Position numbers and translations under genes: made by a program. From the NCBI GenBank assembly GCA_964493985.1, contig CAZBQL010000057.1, positions 1-20,280 on the forward strand: a stretch of DNA of 20,280 nucleotides. Direction: 5' to 3'. Under the pieces are notes generated by a model, which had not been told where the DNA came from, ran no database searches, and worked only from the letters and a program-made list of their open reading frames with translations. Shown in pieces: positions 6,760-14,186 of this stretch (within the stretch, counting starts at the first letter, position 1; the number at the start of each line of letters is the position of its first letter). This DNA is from MGML01 sp964493985 (GTDB lineage: Bacteria > Chloroflexota > Dehalococcoidia > Dehalococcoidales > UBA2162).

Positions 6760-6881
6760 CTTTCTCTCCCGTATCAAATATTCTATCGTAATGTAGGTAC
6801 AGAGACAAACCAAATAGCATAAAGAACTAGCTCAAACAAATAGTGACAGGGAAAAAGGTATTGCGAAGTAAATTGTATTAA

Positions 6882-6963
6882 TCGCCAAATAGAACTAAAG
6901 CTTTAAATGTAGATATTGAAAATAGGGTATGGTCTTTTGAAGATATTGTGAAATTTATATCGT
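6882..6963 (+). pseudogene. Possible relic of a transposase C-terminus
   Basis: An open stretch with no start translates as NRTKALNVDIENRVWSFEDIVKFI. It resembles the C-terminal pattern of IS1-type transposases (roughly hRTPAMAAGL..hxWSxEELhxL). No N-terminal half, inverted repeat or target duplication is visible, and the frame then runs into the antisense of the toxin gene. This is pattern recognition only, so it is a weak call. Confidence 0.25.
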
Positions 6964-6981
6964 TCTCATTCAGAATGGCAA

Positions 6982-7272
6982 TTAGTAGTGATATCGTGCC
7001 TGCAGAAAATCAATTTTTTCATCTCTCACAAGGTAAACAATGCGGTGCTCTTGTGTGAGTCTTCTTGACCACGCGTTTGGAATACCCTTTAGCGGCTCTG
7101 GTTTACCGGTACCGGTAAAAGGGTCTTTGTGTAATATTTCATCTACTATTGCTAGCGCCCTGTGGGCAACCCTCCAATCTGTTTCAACCCAATACTTTAA
7201 ATCCTCTTTGAATTCGCGTTGAAATACCGGTTTTCTAACCTTTGCTTTCCGTTTTTGTTTATCCTTACTCAA
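6982..7272 (-). CDS. yoeB: YoeB-type ribosome-dependent mRNA endonuclease toxin
   Basis: This 96-aa RelE-superfamily toxin has the YoeB signature segments DPFTGTGKPEPLKG, WSRRLTQEHRIVYLV and the C-terminal ARYHY. By alignment with E. coli YoeB (catalytic Glu46, Arg65, His83 and Tyr84), Glu59, Arg71 or Arg77, His95 and Tyr96 are all available, so the toxin looks catalytically intact. A basic extension of about 12 residues (SKDKQKRKAKVRK) precedes the usual start. The start is TTG at 7272, overlapping the antitoxin gene by 8 nt, with GAGGGAA about 8 nt upstream: the classical coupled arrangement. YoeB cleaves mRNA in the ribosomal A site when the antitoxin is degraded. Confidence 0.93.
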   Translation of the reverse strand: MSKDKQKRKAKVRKPVFQREFKEDLKYWVETDWRVAHRALAIVDEILHKDPFTGTGKPEPLKGIPNAWSRRLTQEHRIVYLVRDEKIDFLQARYHY

Positions 7273-7543
7273 TTCCCAGTTCCCTCTTGAGCTCTCTCAA
7301 AGAGGATGGTTGCGTACCGTCTTCGTAAGCACGATTTAATGCTGTTAATAATCGCCTGGCATTAGCCGGTGATTGAAGTAAATGAATTGTCTCCATCATA
7401 CTATTTAGTTCGTCTGCTGAAATAAGAGCAACGTCGTCTGTCCCTCTGCGGGTTATATAGATAGGTTCACGAGTTGATATCGCCTCATCCCATAATGAAC
7501 TGAACCGTTCTCTGGCGTTACTATATGTTGTTTTTGTAACCAT
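7265..7543 (-). CDS. yefM: YefM/Phd-family antitoxin
   Basis: This 92-aa protein has the Phd/YefM N-terminal DNA-binding and dimerisation domain (TTYSNARERFSSLWDEAISTREPIYITRRGTDDVALISADELNSM) and a C-terminal segment (ETIHLLQSPANARRLLTAL) that matches the YefM toxin-binding region. It neutralises the YoeB toxin encoded immediately downstream and should repress the operon with it. The start at 7543 (MVTKTTYSN) is chosen over an upstream ATG at 7600 because it has GGGAGA about 9 nt upstream and matches the family N terminus; the longer frame would run through the operator. The unstable-antitoxin role is family knowledge. Confidence 0.93.
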   Translation of the reverse strand: MVTKTTYSNARERFSSLWDEAISTREPIYITRRGTDDVALISADELNSMMETIHLLQSPANARRLLTALNRAYEDGTQPSSLRELKRELGIE

Positions 7544-7579
7544 AATTACTATCTCCCGATATCTGCATATCTTTCTTAC

Positions 7580-7600
7580 TTGTACAGACTTACTGTACAA
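7580..7600. promoter_or_regulatory. YefM-YoeB operator with two TGTACA cores
   Basis: TTGTACAG-ACTTA-CTGTACAA is a perfect 8-bp inverted repeat with a 5-nt spacer, each arm containing TGTACA. The E. coli yefM-yoeB operator is built on the same TGTACA hexamer (established knowledge). It covers the -10 box of the promoter at 7592-7620, so binding would repress the toxin-antitoxin operon. Confidence 0.8.
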
Positions 7601-7620
7601 TAGATAAAATGTATTGTCAA
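7592..7620 (-). promoter_or_regulatory. Promoter of the toxin-antitoxin operon
   Basis: On the minus strand: a perfect -35 TTGACA (7615-7620), a 17-nt spacer and -10 TACAGT (7592-7597). The -10 lies inside the TGTACA operator. Confidence 0.7.
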
Positions 7621-7756
7621 CAATCCAAATGTAAAACTCACTTTAACTCAGACATAAAGTTCGTATCTTCAATTCGTTCTCAGCTATTATTTTATTTCAA
7701 ATTTACCAGCTACCGGAAACAAATTTTTCTGGACTTTCGATAATAAAGGGAGTAGA

Positions 7757-7849
7757 ATGAAGGTGTTGGGGGACATCGGGGTGGACAGGAATCAGGATGT
7801 CATTAAAAACGATTTTCGAAATTTGAACGAGTTAACAACGCCGGGCTGA
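7757..7849 (+). CDS. Possible 30-aa ORF upstream of the SWIM gene
   Basis: An ATG 4 nt after GGGAG opens a 30-codon frame (starts MKVLGDIGVDRNQD, ends in TGA). Its 3' end overlaps the hairpin at 7837-7868. No known family is recognisable. It could be a leader peptide, a gene fragment or chance; the region from 7621 to 7756 shows nothing else. Confidence 0.2.
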   Translation: MKVLGDIGVDRNQDVIKNDFRNLNELTTPG

Positions 7850-7868
7850 TATAGTCGGCGTTCTTTAT
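7837..7868 (+). terminator. Hairpin with U-rich tail, possible terminator or attenuator before the SWIM gene
   Basis: AACGCCG (7837-7843) pairs with CGGCGTT (7856-7862) around a 12-nt loop and is followed by CTTTATTT. On the plus strand it ends just 10-20 nt before the SWIM ribosome binding site, so it could end an upstream transcript or act as a leader structure. Confidence 0.45.
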
Positions 7869-7886
7869 TTATAAGGAGGTGCATCA

Positions 7887-8150
7887 ATGCAGTCAAGCCT
7901 GATAGGCAAAATTGAAAAAGCCAAGCGATACGCCGAGGAAAAAGACAGGATCACCTTCTCTGAACTTACAGTCACTTTTCGCGGGGAAAACGACAATTAC
8001 GAGATTTCATATCGCAACGGTGCCTGGCACTGCACCTGCCACTTCTTCTCTACCTGGGATACCTGCAGTCATACAATGGCCATGGAGAAAATCCTGGGAG
8101 TCATGCTCCCCGAAGAAGCAAAAACAACTCAATTCGAACTGATCCCGTAA
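7887..8150 (+). CDS. SWIM zinc-finger domain protein
   Basis: This 87-aa protein is little more than one SWIM finger: NGAWHCTCHFFSTWDTCSHTMAMEKILG gives CxCx8CxH with Cys49, Cys51, Cys60 and His62, preceded by a beta-hairpin region (ITFSELTVTFRGENDNYEISYRNG). SWIM domains bind DNA or proteins through a single zinc; the specific role here is unknown. The start at 7887 has a near-perfect AAGGAGGTG 6-7 nt upstream, suggesting strong translation. It is isolated, converging on the MATE genes, with the hairpin at 8174-8198 between them. Confidence 0.85.
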   Translation: MQSSLIGKIEKAKRYAEEKDRITFSELTVTFRGENDNYEISYRNGAWHCTCHFFSTWDTCSHTMAMEKILGVMLPEEAKTTQFELIP

Positions 8151-8173
8151 AGACTTCTTCTGATACATATCAC

Positions 8174-8198
8174 CGGAGGTTTCCATCCGGCACCTCCG
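8174..8198. other. Hairpin between the convergent SWIM and MATE genes
   Basis: CGGAGGT and ACCTCCG form a 7-bp stem with an 11-nt loop between two convergent genes. No T-run follows on either side, so a terminator role is only possible, not shown. Confidence 0.3.
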
Positions 8199-8226
8199 AA
8201 TATCTGCACCTATTTCCTGGAACCTT

Positions 8227-9615
8227 TTATACATTCCTATATTTCCAGCGTCCAGTCTTGAAGTATATCGTGAAGACGACTGCCGGTATCACCACGCCGG
8301 TAATCATCCCCCATCGTATGCCGTATACTCCTAGTTCCGGTATTAATCTCGGTAGGAAATATGCCAGCGGCACGGTTATCAGCCAGGTTGTTAAGAGAGT
8401 CGTAATCATCGTCGGCATGGTATCCCCGGCACCGTTCAGAGAATTCATCGTTACCGCCTGAAATCCCAGTACGAGATAGCCGGTCACCGCAATCCTCAAG
8501 AAAGTTGCCGTCGTCTCCACTACGACGGGTTCCGAGTTGAATATTCTGACTATACTTTCAGCCGCTAACAGTATTGTTATAGAGGCGGCGAGTGTCCATA
8601 TCTCTACCATTCCCACAGCCAGCCAGGTACTCTTTCCCGCACGATCAGGTTTTCCAGCACCGAGATTTTGCCCCATCAGCACACCGCTGGACATCCCGAA
8701 AGCCATCGCCGGCATCATCAATATCATCTCAATTCGCTGGTTTATGGTATGTGCCGCAACTGCCGCCGTTCCGTAGGGTGCAATCAGATACATGATAATA
8801 AACTGACTGAGTGTCCGCTGCATGCCGGACATCAGAGCAGGAAATCCGACTCTGACTATCCGCCCTATCATCGGGAAATCTATCCTGAAGTCCTTCATAT
8901 CCAACTTCAGGCGTGTACGTCCACTGAAAAGAAACCACATGGTGACAATCGTGCCAATACTCTGCGAAATTACATTGGTCACAGCCGCACCGCTGACTCC
9001 CATTTTCGGAAATATCCATAGACCGAAAACAAGAAACGGGCATAAAGCAATATGAAACAGCCTATAGCCTATCGTGATCTTCATCGGACTCACGGTATCA
9101 CCAGAAGCCTGCATAATGCCTTCTGCTATCGTCCGGAACGACATCGCTATCATACCGACGAACAGGATACGCATATATACAGCGCCTTCAGAGACGACAT
9201 CCGGTTCAAGCCCGAATAAAAGTAGTATTTTTTCGGCAAGGAATATACCTATCAGAGCCATAACCACGGCAAAACTCGCACTGAGAGTAAAACCCTGCCG
9301 TGCCGCATGGACTGCTCCCTTCACATCACCAGCGCCGATGCTTCGGGAAACCACCGCTCGCATACCCATTGCCAGACCCATCATAGCTCCACCTACAAGC
9401 TGTACTGCCATTCCTGAAACACCAACACCCGCGATAGACGCCGAACCGAGCCTGCCAACCCAGACCATGTCTATAGTAGGGCCCAGCATCATAAAACTGT
9501 TGGTGATAACCATCGGCCATGACAATGACCAGAGATTACGAGGAATACTACCCTGGGTCCAGTCCCGGTCAGCTCTATCAACACTGACATGGACATCATC
9601 GGATTCATTATGCAT
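8227..9615 (-). CDS. MATE family multidrug/metabolite efflux transporter (copy 1)
   Basis: This protein of about 462 aa has the twelve-TM two-bundle MATE layout. After a short acidic N-terminal tail and DRDWTQGSIPRNLWSLSWPMVITN come GPTIDMVWVGRLGSASIAGVGVSGMAV and QASGDTVSPMKITIGYR in bundle one, then FPALMSGMQRTLSQ and AAHTINQRIEMI in bundle two. MATE proteins export drugs or metabolites in exchange for Na+ or H+. The ATG at 9615 is preferred; a TTG at 9651 would add 12 residues, and neither has a strong Shine-Dalgarno sequence. It follows copy 2 by about 53 nt and is closely similar to it throughout, a tandem duplication. It is the only one of the three MATE copies with an unremarkable gene structure. 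Confidence 0.92.
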   Translation of the reverse strand: MHNESDDVHVSVDRADRDWTQGSIPRNLWSLSWPMVITNSFMMLGPTIDMVWVGRLGSASIAGVGVSGMAVQLVGGAMMGLAMGMRAVVSRSIGAGDVKGAVHAARQGFTLSASFAVVMALIGIFLAEKILLLFGLEPDVVSEGAVYMRILFVGMIAMSFRTIAEGIMQASGDTVSPMKITIGYRLFHIALCPFLVFGLWIFPKMGVSGAAVTNVISQSIGTIVTMWFLFSGRTRLKLDMKDFRIDFPMIGRIVRVGFPALMSGMQRTLSQFIIMYLIAPYGTAAVAAHTINQRIEMILMMPAMAFGMSSGVLMGQNLGAGKPDRAGKSTWLAVGMVEIWTLAASITILLAAESIVRIFNSEPVVVETTATFLRIAVTGYLVLGFQAVTMNSLNGAGDTMPTMITTLLTTWLITVPLAYFLPRLIPELGVYGIRWGMITGVVIPAVVFTIYFKTGRWKYRNV

Positions 9616-9668
9616 ATATAAAGGGTACCCTATCCTGCCTAAAAATTCCAAAAATGGTCGTACTTACC

Positions 9669-11078
9669 CTATACATATTTTGTTTTCCACTTCCCGGTTC
9701 GGAAATAAATAATGAAGATGATTGCCTGGACAACCATCTCTATTGCCATTCCCCACCGTATTCCGAAGACACCGAGAGAAGTATATTTAGACAGGACATA
9801 TGCCAGTGGTAATGTCACAACCAATACGGTTGACATAGTGACGATCATGGGCGGTACAGTATCGCCTGAGCCTGAGAGTGAGTTCATCAATACCGCTACG
9901 AAACCAAGAAAAATATAGCCTGTTACGCCAATCCTCAGGTAAGTAGCCGCAATTCTCACTACTTCGGGTTCGCTGCTAAATAAATGCACGATATGTTCAG
10001 CAGCTATCAGTAACACAACACTGAATATAATCATTACCCCTTCAACCATAGCTACTGCTATCCAGCTGCTTTTCGCTGCCCGGTCCGGTTGCTCCGCACC
10101 AAGGTTCTGCCCCGCCAGCACGCCGCTCGCCATTCCCAGTGCAAACGTCGGCATCAGCATTATCATTTCTATTCTCTGGTTTAATGTATGAGCTGCAACC
10201 GCTGCCGTCCCAAAAGGCACTACAAACCACATTAATATTAATTGAGTAGCATTCCGCTGCAGACCGGAAACAAGCGCCGGGATACCAATCCTTACTATCC
10301 GCCATATCATCCTAAAATCTATCCTGAAATCCTTCATGGTCAACCGTATCCTGGTCCGGCCGGAAAACAGGAACCACATCCCGACTGCCATTCCGATAGT
10401 CTGGGCTATCACATTGGTCAATGCAGCGCCGCTAACTCCCATTTTTGGGAAAATCCACCAGCCAAAGATGAGGAAAGGACACAAAATCACGTGAAAGATC
10501 CTGTATCCAAGTGTAATCTTCATAGGACTGACAGTATCACCTGAAGCCTGCATTATACTCTCGATCAACATACGGAAAGACATCGATACCGAAGCACCAA
10601 ACAATATCCTGAGATAACTCGCACCTTCTGCAACTACATCGGCCTCAAGACCAAGAACCAGTAGAATTGGCTCGGCAAAAATAATGCCGATTATCGCCAT
10701 CACAAATGAAAAAGCAGCGCATATAGCGAACGCCTGACGTGCTGCGTGACCAGCACCATCGAAATTACGCGCGCCTACAAACCGGGCAATTACGGCACGC
10801 ATTCCCTGCGCCAGTCCCATCATCATCGAATTCAGCAGCATTACCGCCATGCCGGAGACACCGACGCCTGCTATAGCAGCGGAACCCAGCCTGCCTACCC
10901 ATATCATATCAATGGTAGGGCCCAGCATCATGATCGTGTTTGTCACAATCATCGGCCATGACAGGGACAACAGGTTCTTGATAATACTGCCCTGAGTCCA
11001 GTCCCTGTCGAACCTCCCGCCGGTATACTGTAAACCCCTTGAATCTTCTAATAAATCAATATCGTCGTTATCTTTCGT
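9669..11078 (-). CDS. MATE family efflux transporter (copy 2), apparently with a non-canonical start
   Basis: This protein of about 469 aa is a paralogue of copy 1 (GPTIDMIWVGRLGSAAIAGVG, QASGDTVSPMKITLGYR, AAHTLNQRIEMI). The frame continues upstream of the first NTG codon (TTG at 10970, inside TM1) through FDRDWTQGSIIKNLL, which is conserved in both paralogues, and through an acidic tail KDNDDIDLLEDS. No ATG, GTG or TTG exists in that extension. A strong AAGGAAGG (11087-11094) is followed 8 nt later by ACG AAA GAT, where ATG would be expected, so 11078 is taken as the start. Either an ACG start is used at low efficiency, an upstream ATA is used, or the gene has lost its start codon and is becoming a pseudogene. 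Confidence 0.8.
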   Translation of the reverse strand, partial: TKDNDDIDLLEDSRGLQYTGGRFDRDWTQGSIIKNLLSLSWPMIVTNTIMMLGPTIDMIWVGRLGSAAIAGVGVSGMAVMLLNSMMMGLAQGMRAVIARFVGARNFDGAGHAARQAFAICAAFSFVMAIIGIIFAEPILLVLGLEADVVAEGASYLRILFGASVSMSFRMLIESIMQASGDTVSPMKITLGYRIFHVILCPFLIFGWWIFPKMGVSGAALTNVIAQTIGMAVGMWFLFSGRTRIRLTMKDFRIDFRMIWRIVRIGIPALVSGLQRNATQLILMWFVVPFGTAAVAAHTLNQRIEMIMLMPTFALGMASGVLAGQNLGAEQPDRAAKSSWIAVAMVEGVMIIFSVVLLIAAEHIVHLFSSEPEVVRIAATYLRIGVTGYIFLGFVAVLMNSLSGSGDTVPPMIVTMSTVLVVTLPLAYVLSKYTSLGVFGIRWGMAIEMVVQAIIFIIYFRTGKWKTKYV

Positions 11079-11086
11079 GAGTATAT

Positions 11087-11094
11087 CCTTCCTT
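11087..11094 (-). promoter_or_regulatory. Shine-Dalgarno site facing an ACG codon (MATE copy 2)
   Basis: AAGGAAGG on the minus strand lies exactly 8 nt before ACG (11076-11078) in the MATE copy 2 frame. The spacing is ideal for initiation at that codon. It supports 11078 as the ancestral start. Confidence 0.55.
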
Positions 11095-11103
11095 AGAACA
11101 TCC

Positions 11104-11460
11104 TTATTTCGTAATAACCTTAAAAAGCCTGCCGATAAATGGAGTACCGGTGGATATAAACGCTTCGTTTCGGACCCCGATATATCTGGCGATGGTAGCT
11201 CTCGATCCCATTGCGAGTGTCACAAGGACCGAATTCATCATCACCACCATTCCGCCCACGCCAACTCCCGCGATTGCAGTGGCACTCAGCCTTCCAACTC
11301 ATATCATGTCGATGGCAGGTCCTATCCGGTTCAGGCTTGCACCTATCATCAGCGGCCATGAGGGATGCCAGAGATTATGGACGACACCACCCTGCGTCCA
11401 GTCTTTATCATATACGACTTTATCTCCCGTTATATTATCCAGATCTTCTAACTGGGTCAT
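11104..11460 (-). pseudogene. MATE transporter remnant (copy 3): in-frame TGA and truncation
   Basis: From ATG 11460 the frame reads MTQLEDLDNITGDKV, then DKDWTQGGVVHNLW and GPAIDMI, a TGA at codon 54 (11299-11301), and continues VGRLSATAIAGVGVGGMVV and GSRATIARYIGVRNEA before a TAA at 11104. The TGA stands exactly where both intact paralogues have Trp (TGG) in DM(I/V)WVGRL. Only about 100 of the usual 450 residues remain; the sequence after RNEAF no longer aligns with the copies, so most of the gene has been deleted. It lies 15 nt after folC and directly upstream of MATE copy 2, on the same strand. It is the oldest or most decayed member of the tandem array. Confidence 0.88.
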
Positions 11461-11475
11461 TAATCTTTTCGTATA

Positions 11476-12810
11476 TTACTTTGACAATCCCAGCTTCTCC
11501 GCTTCCTCAATAATCCCTGCGACAATAAAAAGTGAACCGGTCGCGCAGACAAGGTCGTTCTCACCGGCCAATGATAACGCAGCCGGTAAAGCTTCCGAGA
11601 AGTCCTCTACTACGATTGTATCCACTCCCCTTTTGCGGAATTCCTTCACGATAATATCAGCGGGCATCGACCGGGGATGTATGGAGCGAGTAATAACCGC
11701 TTTTTTAAATAACGGCGTCAGTTCTTCGGCTATTCCCGATATATCCTTATCCGATGAGCTGCCTATTATTAAAACAGCCTTGTCGAAACTGAAATATTTT
11801 ACCAGTGATTCGCGCATCTTACGAGCCGATTCCGGGGTATGAGCGCCGTCCACCACCACCAGCGGTTTTTTACTTAAAAGCTGCAACCGCCCCGGCCAGT
11901 TTACTCTCTCCATGCCCTTAACCATGCTTTCCTTCGTGATGGCAAACCCCTTTTCCGCAAGTACTTCGAGAGTGGCGACCGCGGTCGCAGCGTTTGACAA
12001 CTGGTGATCGCCTATCAGCGGTATTCTCAATTCATACGTGTCTCGTCTGCCATCCACCCTTAACTTCTGGCCATTAATATCGTATTCAAGACCCTGGAAT
12101 ATAATATCACTGCCTGCCTTAATCAGTTCAGCGTTCTTTTCCCCGCATACTCTAGCAATTACTTTTTCAGCTTCATCAACCTGGGGTGAAGACACGACAA
12201 TAATGCCCTGCTTGATAATTCCTGCTTTTTCTGTTGCTATTTCGGCTATTGTATTGCCCAGGACTTCCATATGGTCGAAACCGATTGTGGTAATCACGCT
12301 TACATCCGGCTGAACAACATTGGTGGCATCCAGGCGACCGCCCAGTCCTACTTCAACCACCTGGAAATCCACCTTCTTCAGGTCGAAGTACATAAACCCC
12401 AGTACCGTTATTAACTCGAATGTGGTCAGTTTACCATAGGTTGCTTTCTCATCAACCGCTTCCTCTTCCGGTTGCAGCTTCTTTACCAGAGCAGTTATTT
12501 CCTGATCGGCAATCAATTCTTCATCTACCCTGATACGTTCGTTGAACGTGTGAAGATGCGGAGAGGTGTAAAGACCCGTCCGGTAACCTGAGTTTGTCAG
12601 GACCGAAGCGATCATGGCGGCAACGCTGCCCTTTCCTTTGGTCCCGGCGATATGAACGGTCCTGGCTTTGAGATGGGGATTGCCCAGCCTTTCCAGTAAC
12701 TCATCCATACGCCTCAGGTCATAGTGTTCTGCATCACGGGGCCTGGGTATTGATTCGTAGTCGATGAAACTGTACAGATAATCCAGAGCCTGCTGACAGG
12801 TTAAATCCAT
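11476..12810 (-). CDS. folC: Bifunctional folylpolyglutamate synthase/dihydrofolate synthase
   Basis: This 444-aa Mur-ligase-family enzyme adds glutamate to dihydropteroate and folates with ATP. Motifs: P-loop GTKGKGS (residues 56-62), SPHLHTFNERIRV (about 81-93), VGLGGRLDATNVV, TTIGFDHMEVLGNTIAEIATEKAGIIK, and the C-terminal domain start RLQLLSKKPLVVVDGAHTPES. All are typical and intact. The start at 12810 is preferred; upstream TTG and GTG codons in the same frame would add up to 11 residues, and a GGAGGGGGTGAGG tract precedes the ATG. It has its own strong promoter (12912-12941) and heads the transcript that continues into the MATE array. The gene is divergent from the potassium channel gene. 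Confidence 0.95.
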   Translation of the reverse strand: MDLTCQQALDYLYSFIDYESIPRPRDAEHYDLRRMDELLERLGNPHLKARTVHIAGTKGKGSVAAMIASVLTNSGYRTGLYTSPHLHTFNERIRVDEELIADQEITALVKKLQPEEEAVDEKATYGKLTTFELITVLGFMYFDLKKVDFQVVEVGLGGRLDATNVVQPDVSVITTIGFDHMEVLGNTIAEIATEKAGIIKQGIIVVSSPQVDEAEKVIARVCGEKNAELIKAGSDIIFQGLEYDINGQKLRVDGRRDTYELRIPLIGDHQLSNAATAVATLEVLAEKGFAITKESMVKGMERVNWPGRLQLLSKKPLVVVDGAHTPESARKMRESLVKYFSFDKAVLIIGSSSDKDISGIAEELTPLFKKAVITRSIHPRSMPADIIVKEFRKRGVDTIVVEDFSEALPAALSLAGENDLVCATGSLFIVAGIIEEAEKLGLSK

Positions 12811-12911
12811 CAACCTCACCCCCTCCTGTCCCAACCTTTCCAAATTAAAAGGGAGGCTCGGTCCGGATTGGACTTTGTCCCCCCACTTTCCTCACAAAAT
12901 ATTCAGTCATA

Positions 12912-12941
12912 ATTATATCATTGTAGGAAGTGCACTATCAA
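12912..12941 (-). promoter_or_regulatory. Promoter of folC
   Basis: On the minus strand: -35 TTGATA (12936-12941), an 18-nt spacer and a perfect -10 TATAAT (12912-12917) with a TGA extension. The predicted start near 12905 leaves a leader of about 95 nt before folC. The leader has a short GGAC-AAA-GTCC hairpin and a G-rich tract, but no riboswitch class I recognise. Apart from the two promoters, the 348-nt folC/trkA intergenic region shows no gene. Confidence 0.7.
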
Positions 12942-13094
12942 TTTTTTCCGGGTAGCATCATGAGCGTACCCGATAAATCTGGTCGGCGTAATAATCCAAT
13001 TCATAAATATTGTTATATCACCCGGCTTGCGACAACTATCCTGGCAAGGATAACGGAGAAAAGAGTACGAGTCATTGTCTGTCGCGACTATTCT

Positions 13095-13123
13095 TTGTTA
13101 AAAATCACCCTCTATGATATTAT
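13095..13123 (+). promoter_or_regulatory. Promoter of the potassium channel gene
   Basis: -35 TTGTTA (13095-13100), a 17-nt spacer and -10 TATTAT (13118-13123) with a TGA extension. The start codon follows 35 nt after the -10 box. Confidence 0.55.
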
Positions 13124-13158
13124 TTTTTTACACGATTACCCGGTACAGGCAGGTAAAT

Positions 13159-14169
13159 ATGAAGTCACTCCATAAGGTCGTATGGGGAATACTGGCCCTG
13201 GTAGCGATAATAGCAATAGGGACTATCGGGTATGAGATTATCGAAGGCTGGTCTTTCCTGGACTCTATATTTATGACTATCACCACTATAACTACGGTCG
13301 GTTACAGAGAGGTTCATCCGCTATCAGACGGAGGAAGAATATTTAGTATTTTTCTCATCCTGGGAGGTATGGGCGGTGCTTTCTACACACTGACAGGAAT
13401 AATTACCTATATTATCGAAGGAAATATCGGAGCTACCCTGGGGAGGAGAAGAATGGAAAACAAAATAGCCCAGCTAAAAGAGCACTTCATTCTCTGCGGC
13501 TTCGGCAGGGTCGGAGAAGAAATCGCCGGCATCTTTAAAGAGGAAGAGGTACCATTCGTTGTCATAGATAATCGACCTGAATGTAGTGCCCGTGCAGAAC
13601 AGGCGGGATACCTGTATATAGAAGGAGACGCGACAAGCGATGAAGTACTCAAAGAAGCCGGGATAGAGAAAGCACGGGGACTTGTCGCAGCACTCGGTTC
13701 CGATATAGACAATACCTACATTACGCTGTCTGCCCGGGGTTTATATCCATCGCTTTTTATCACGGCGAGGGCTTCCGATTCCCAGGCGGAGAAAAAACTC
13801 AGGCGAACTGGCGCCAATCGAATTGTTTCACCCAACAGTATCGGCGCCAGGCGTATGGCGATGCTTGCTCTCCGACCGACCGTAATGGATTTCCTGGATA
13901 CCATAACCCGTCGACGGGGCCCCGAACTCCAGATGGAAAATGTAGCTGTCGATACCAACTCCTCTCTCAACGGACTTACAATAGAAGATATAAAAAAATG
14001 TTCCAGAGTAACTATACTGGCGCTAAACAGGAAAACCGGCAGTCTGGCGCCGAATCCTTCCAACGATGAAAAGGTAACGGCAGGAGACAGCCTGATAGTA
14101 ATGGGGACCAGCGAGCAATTAACGTCACTTGAGGCTGTGTGTGAGGGAGAAGTCACGCTGGATAAATAA
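13159..14169 (+). CDS. Two-TM potassium channel with TrkA-N/TrkA-C (RCK) domains
   Basis: This 336-aa protein resembles MthK-type and Kch-type channels. TM1 (about residues 6-27), a pore helix and the K+ selectivity filter TTVGYRE (TVGY at 46-49), then TM2 (about 61-87). After a charged linker comes a RCK/TrkA-N Rossmann domain with the nucleotide motif CGFGRVG (113-119) and an acidic strand end (FVVIDNRPE), then a TrkA-C domain (about 255-336). It would pass K+ through the membrane under nucleotide or ion control. The ATG at 13159 has AGGCAGGT just upstream; the ATG at 13114 adds 15 residues with no such site. It lies 17 nt before argC, probably in one transcript. Confidence 0.93.
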   Translation: MKSLHKVVWGILALVAIIAIGTIGYEIIEGWSFLDSIFMTITTITTVGYREVHPLSDGGRIFSIFLILGGMGGAFYTLTGIITYIIEGNIGATLGRRRMENKIAQLKEHFILCGFGRVGEEIAGIFKEEEVPFVVIDNRPECSARAEQAGYLYIEGDATSDEVLKEAGIEKARGLVAALGSDIDNTYITLSARGLYPSLFITARASDSQAEKKLRRTGANRIVSPNSIGARRMAMLALRPTVMDFLDTITRRRGPELQMENVAVDTNSSLNGLTIEDIKKCSRVTILALNRKTGSLAPNPSNDEKVTAGDSLIVMGTSEQLTSLEAVCEGEVTLDK

Positions 14170-14186
14170 ACAAGAGGAATATATAT

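Noticed and set aside
11104..11460. TGA read as tryptophan (recoded genetic code) in the MATE remnant
   Set aside because: TGA is an ordinary stop elsewhere in the window (DUF1464 gene, desulforedoxin gene), both intact paralogues use TGG at this position, and the copy is also truncated, so pseudogenisation is simpler.
11150..11842. 230-aa plus-strand frame across the MATE remnant and the end of folC
   Set aside because: It is antisense to folC and the MATE remnant, with no ribosome binding site and low-complexity Thr/Ser/Pro composition.
12930..13175. 81-aa plus-strand frame between folC and the potassium channel gene
   Set aside because: No ribosome binding site, unlikely composition, and it runs through the folC and channel promoters.
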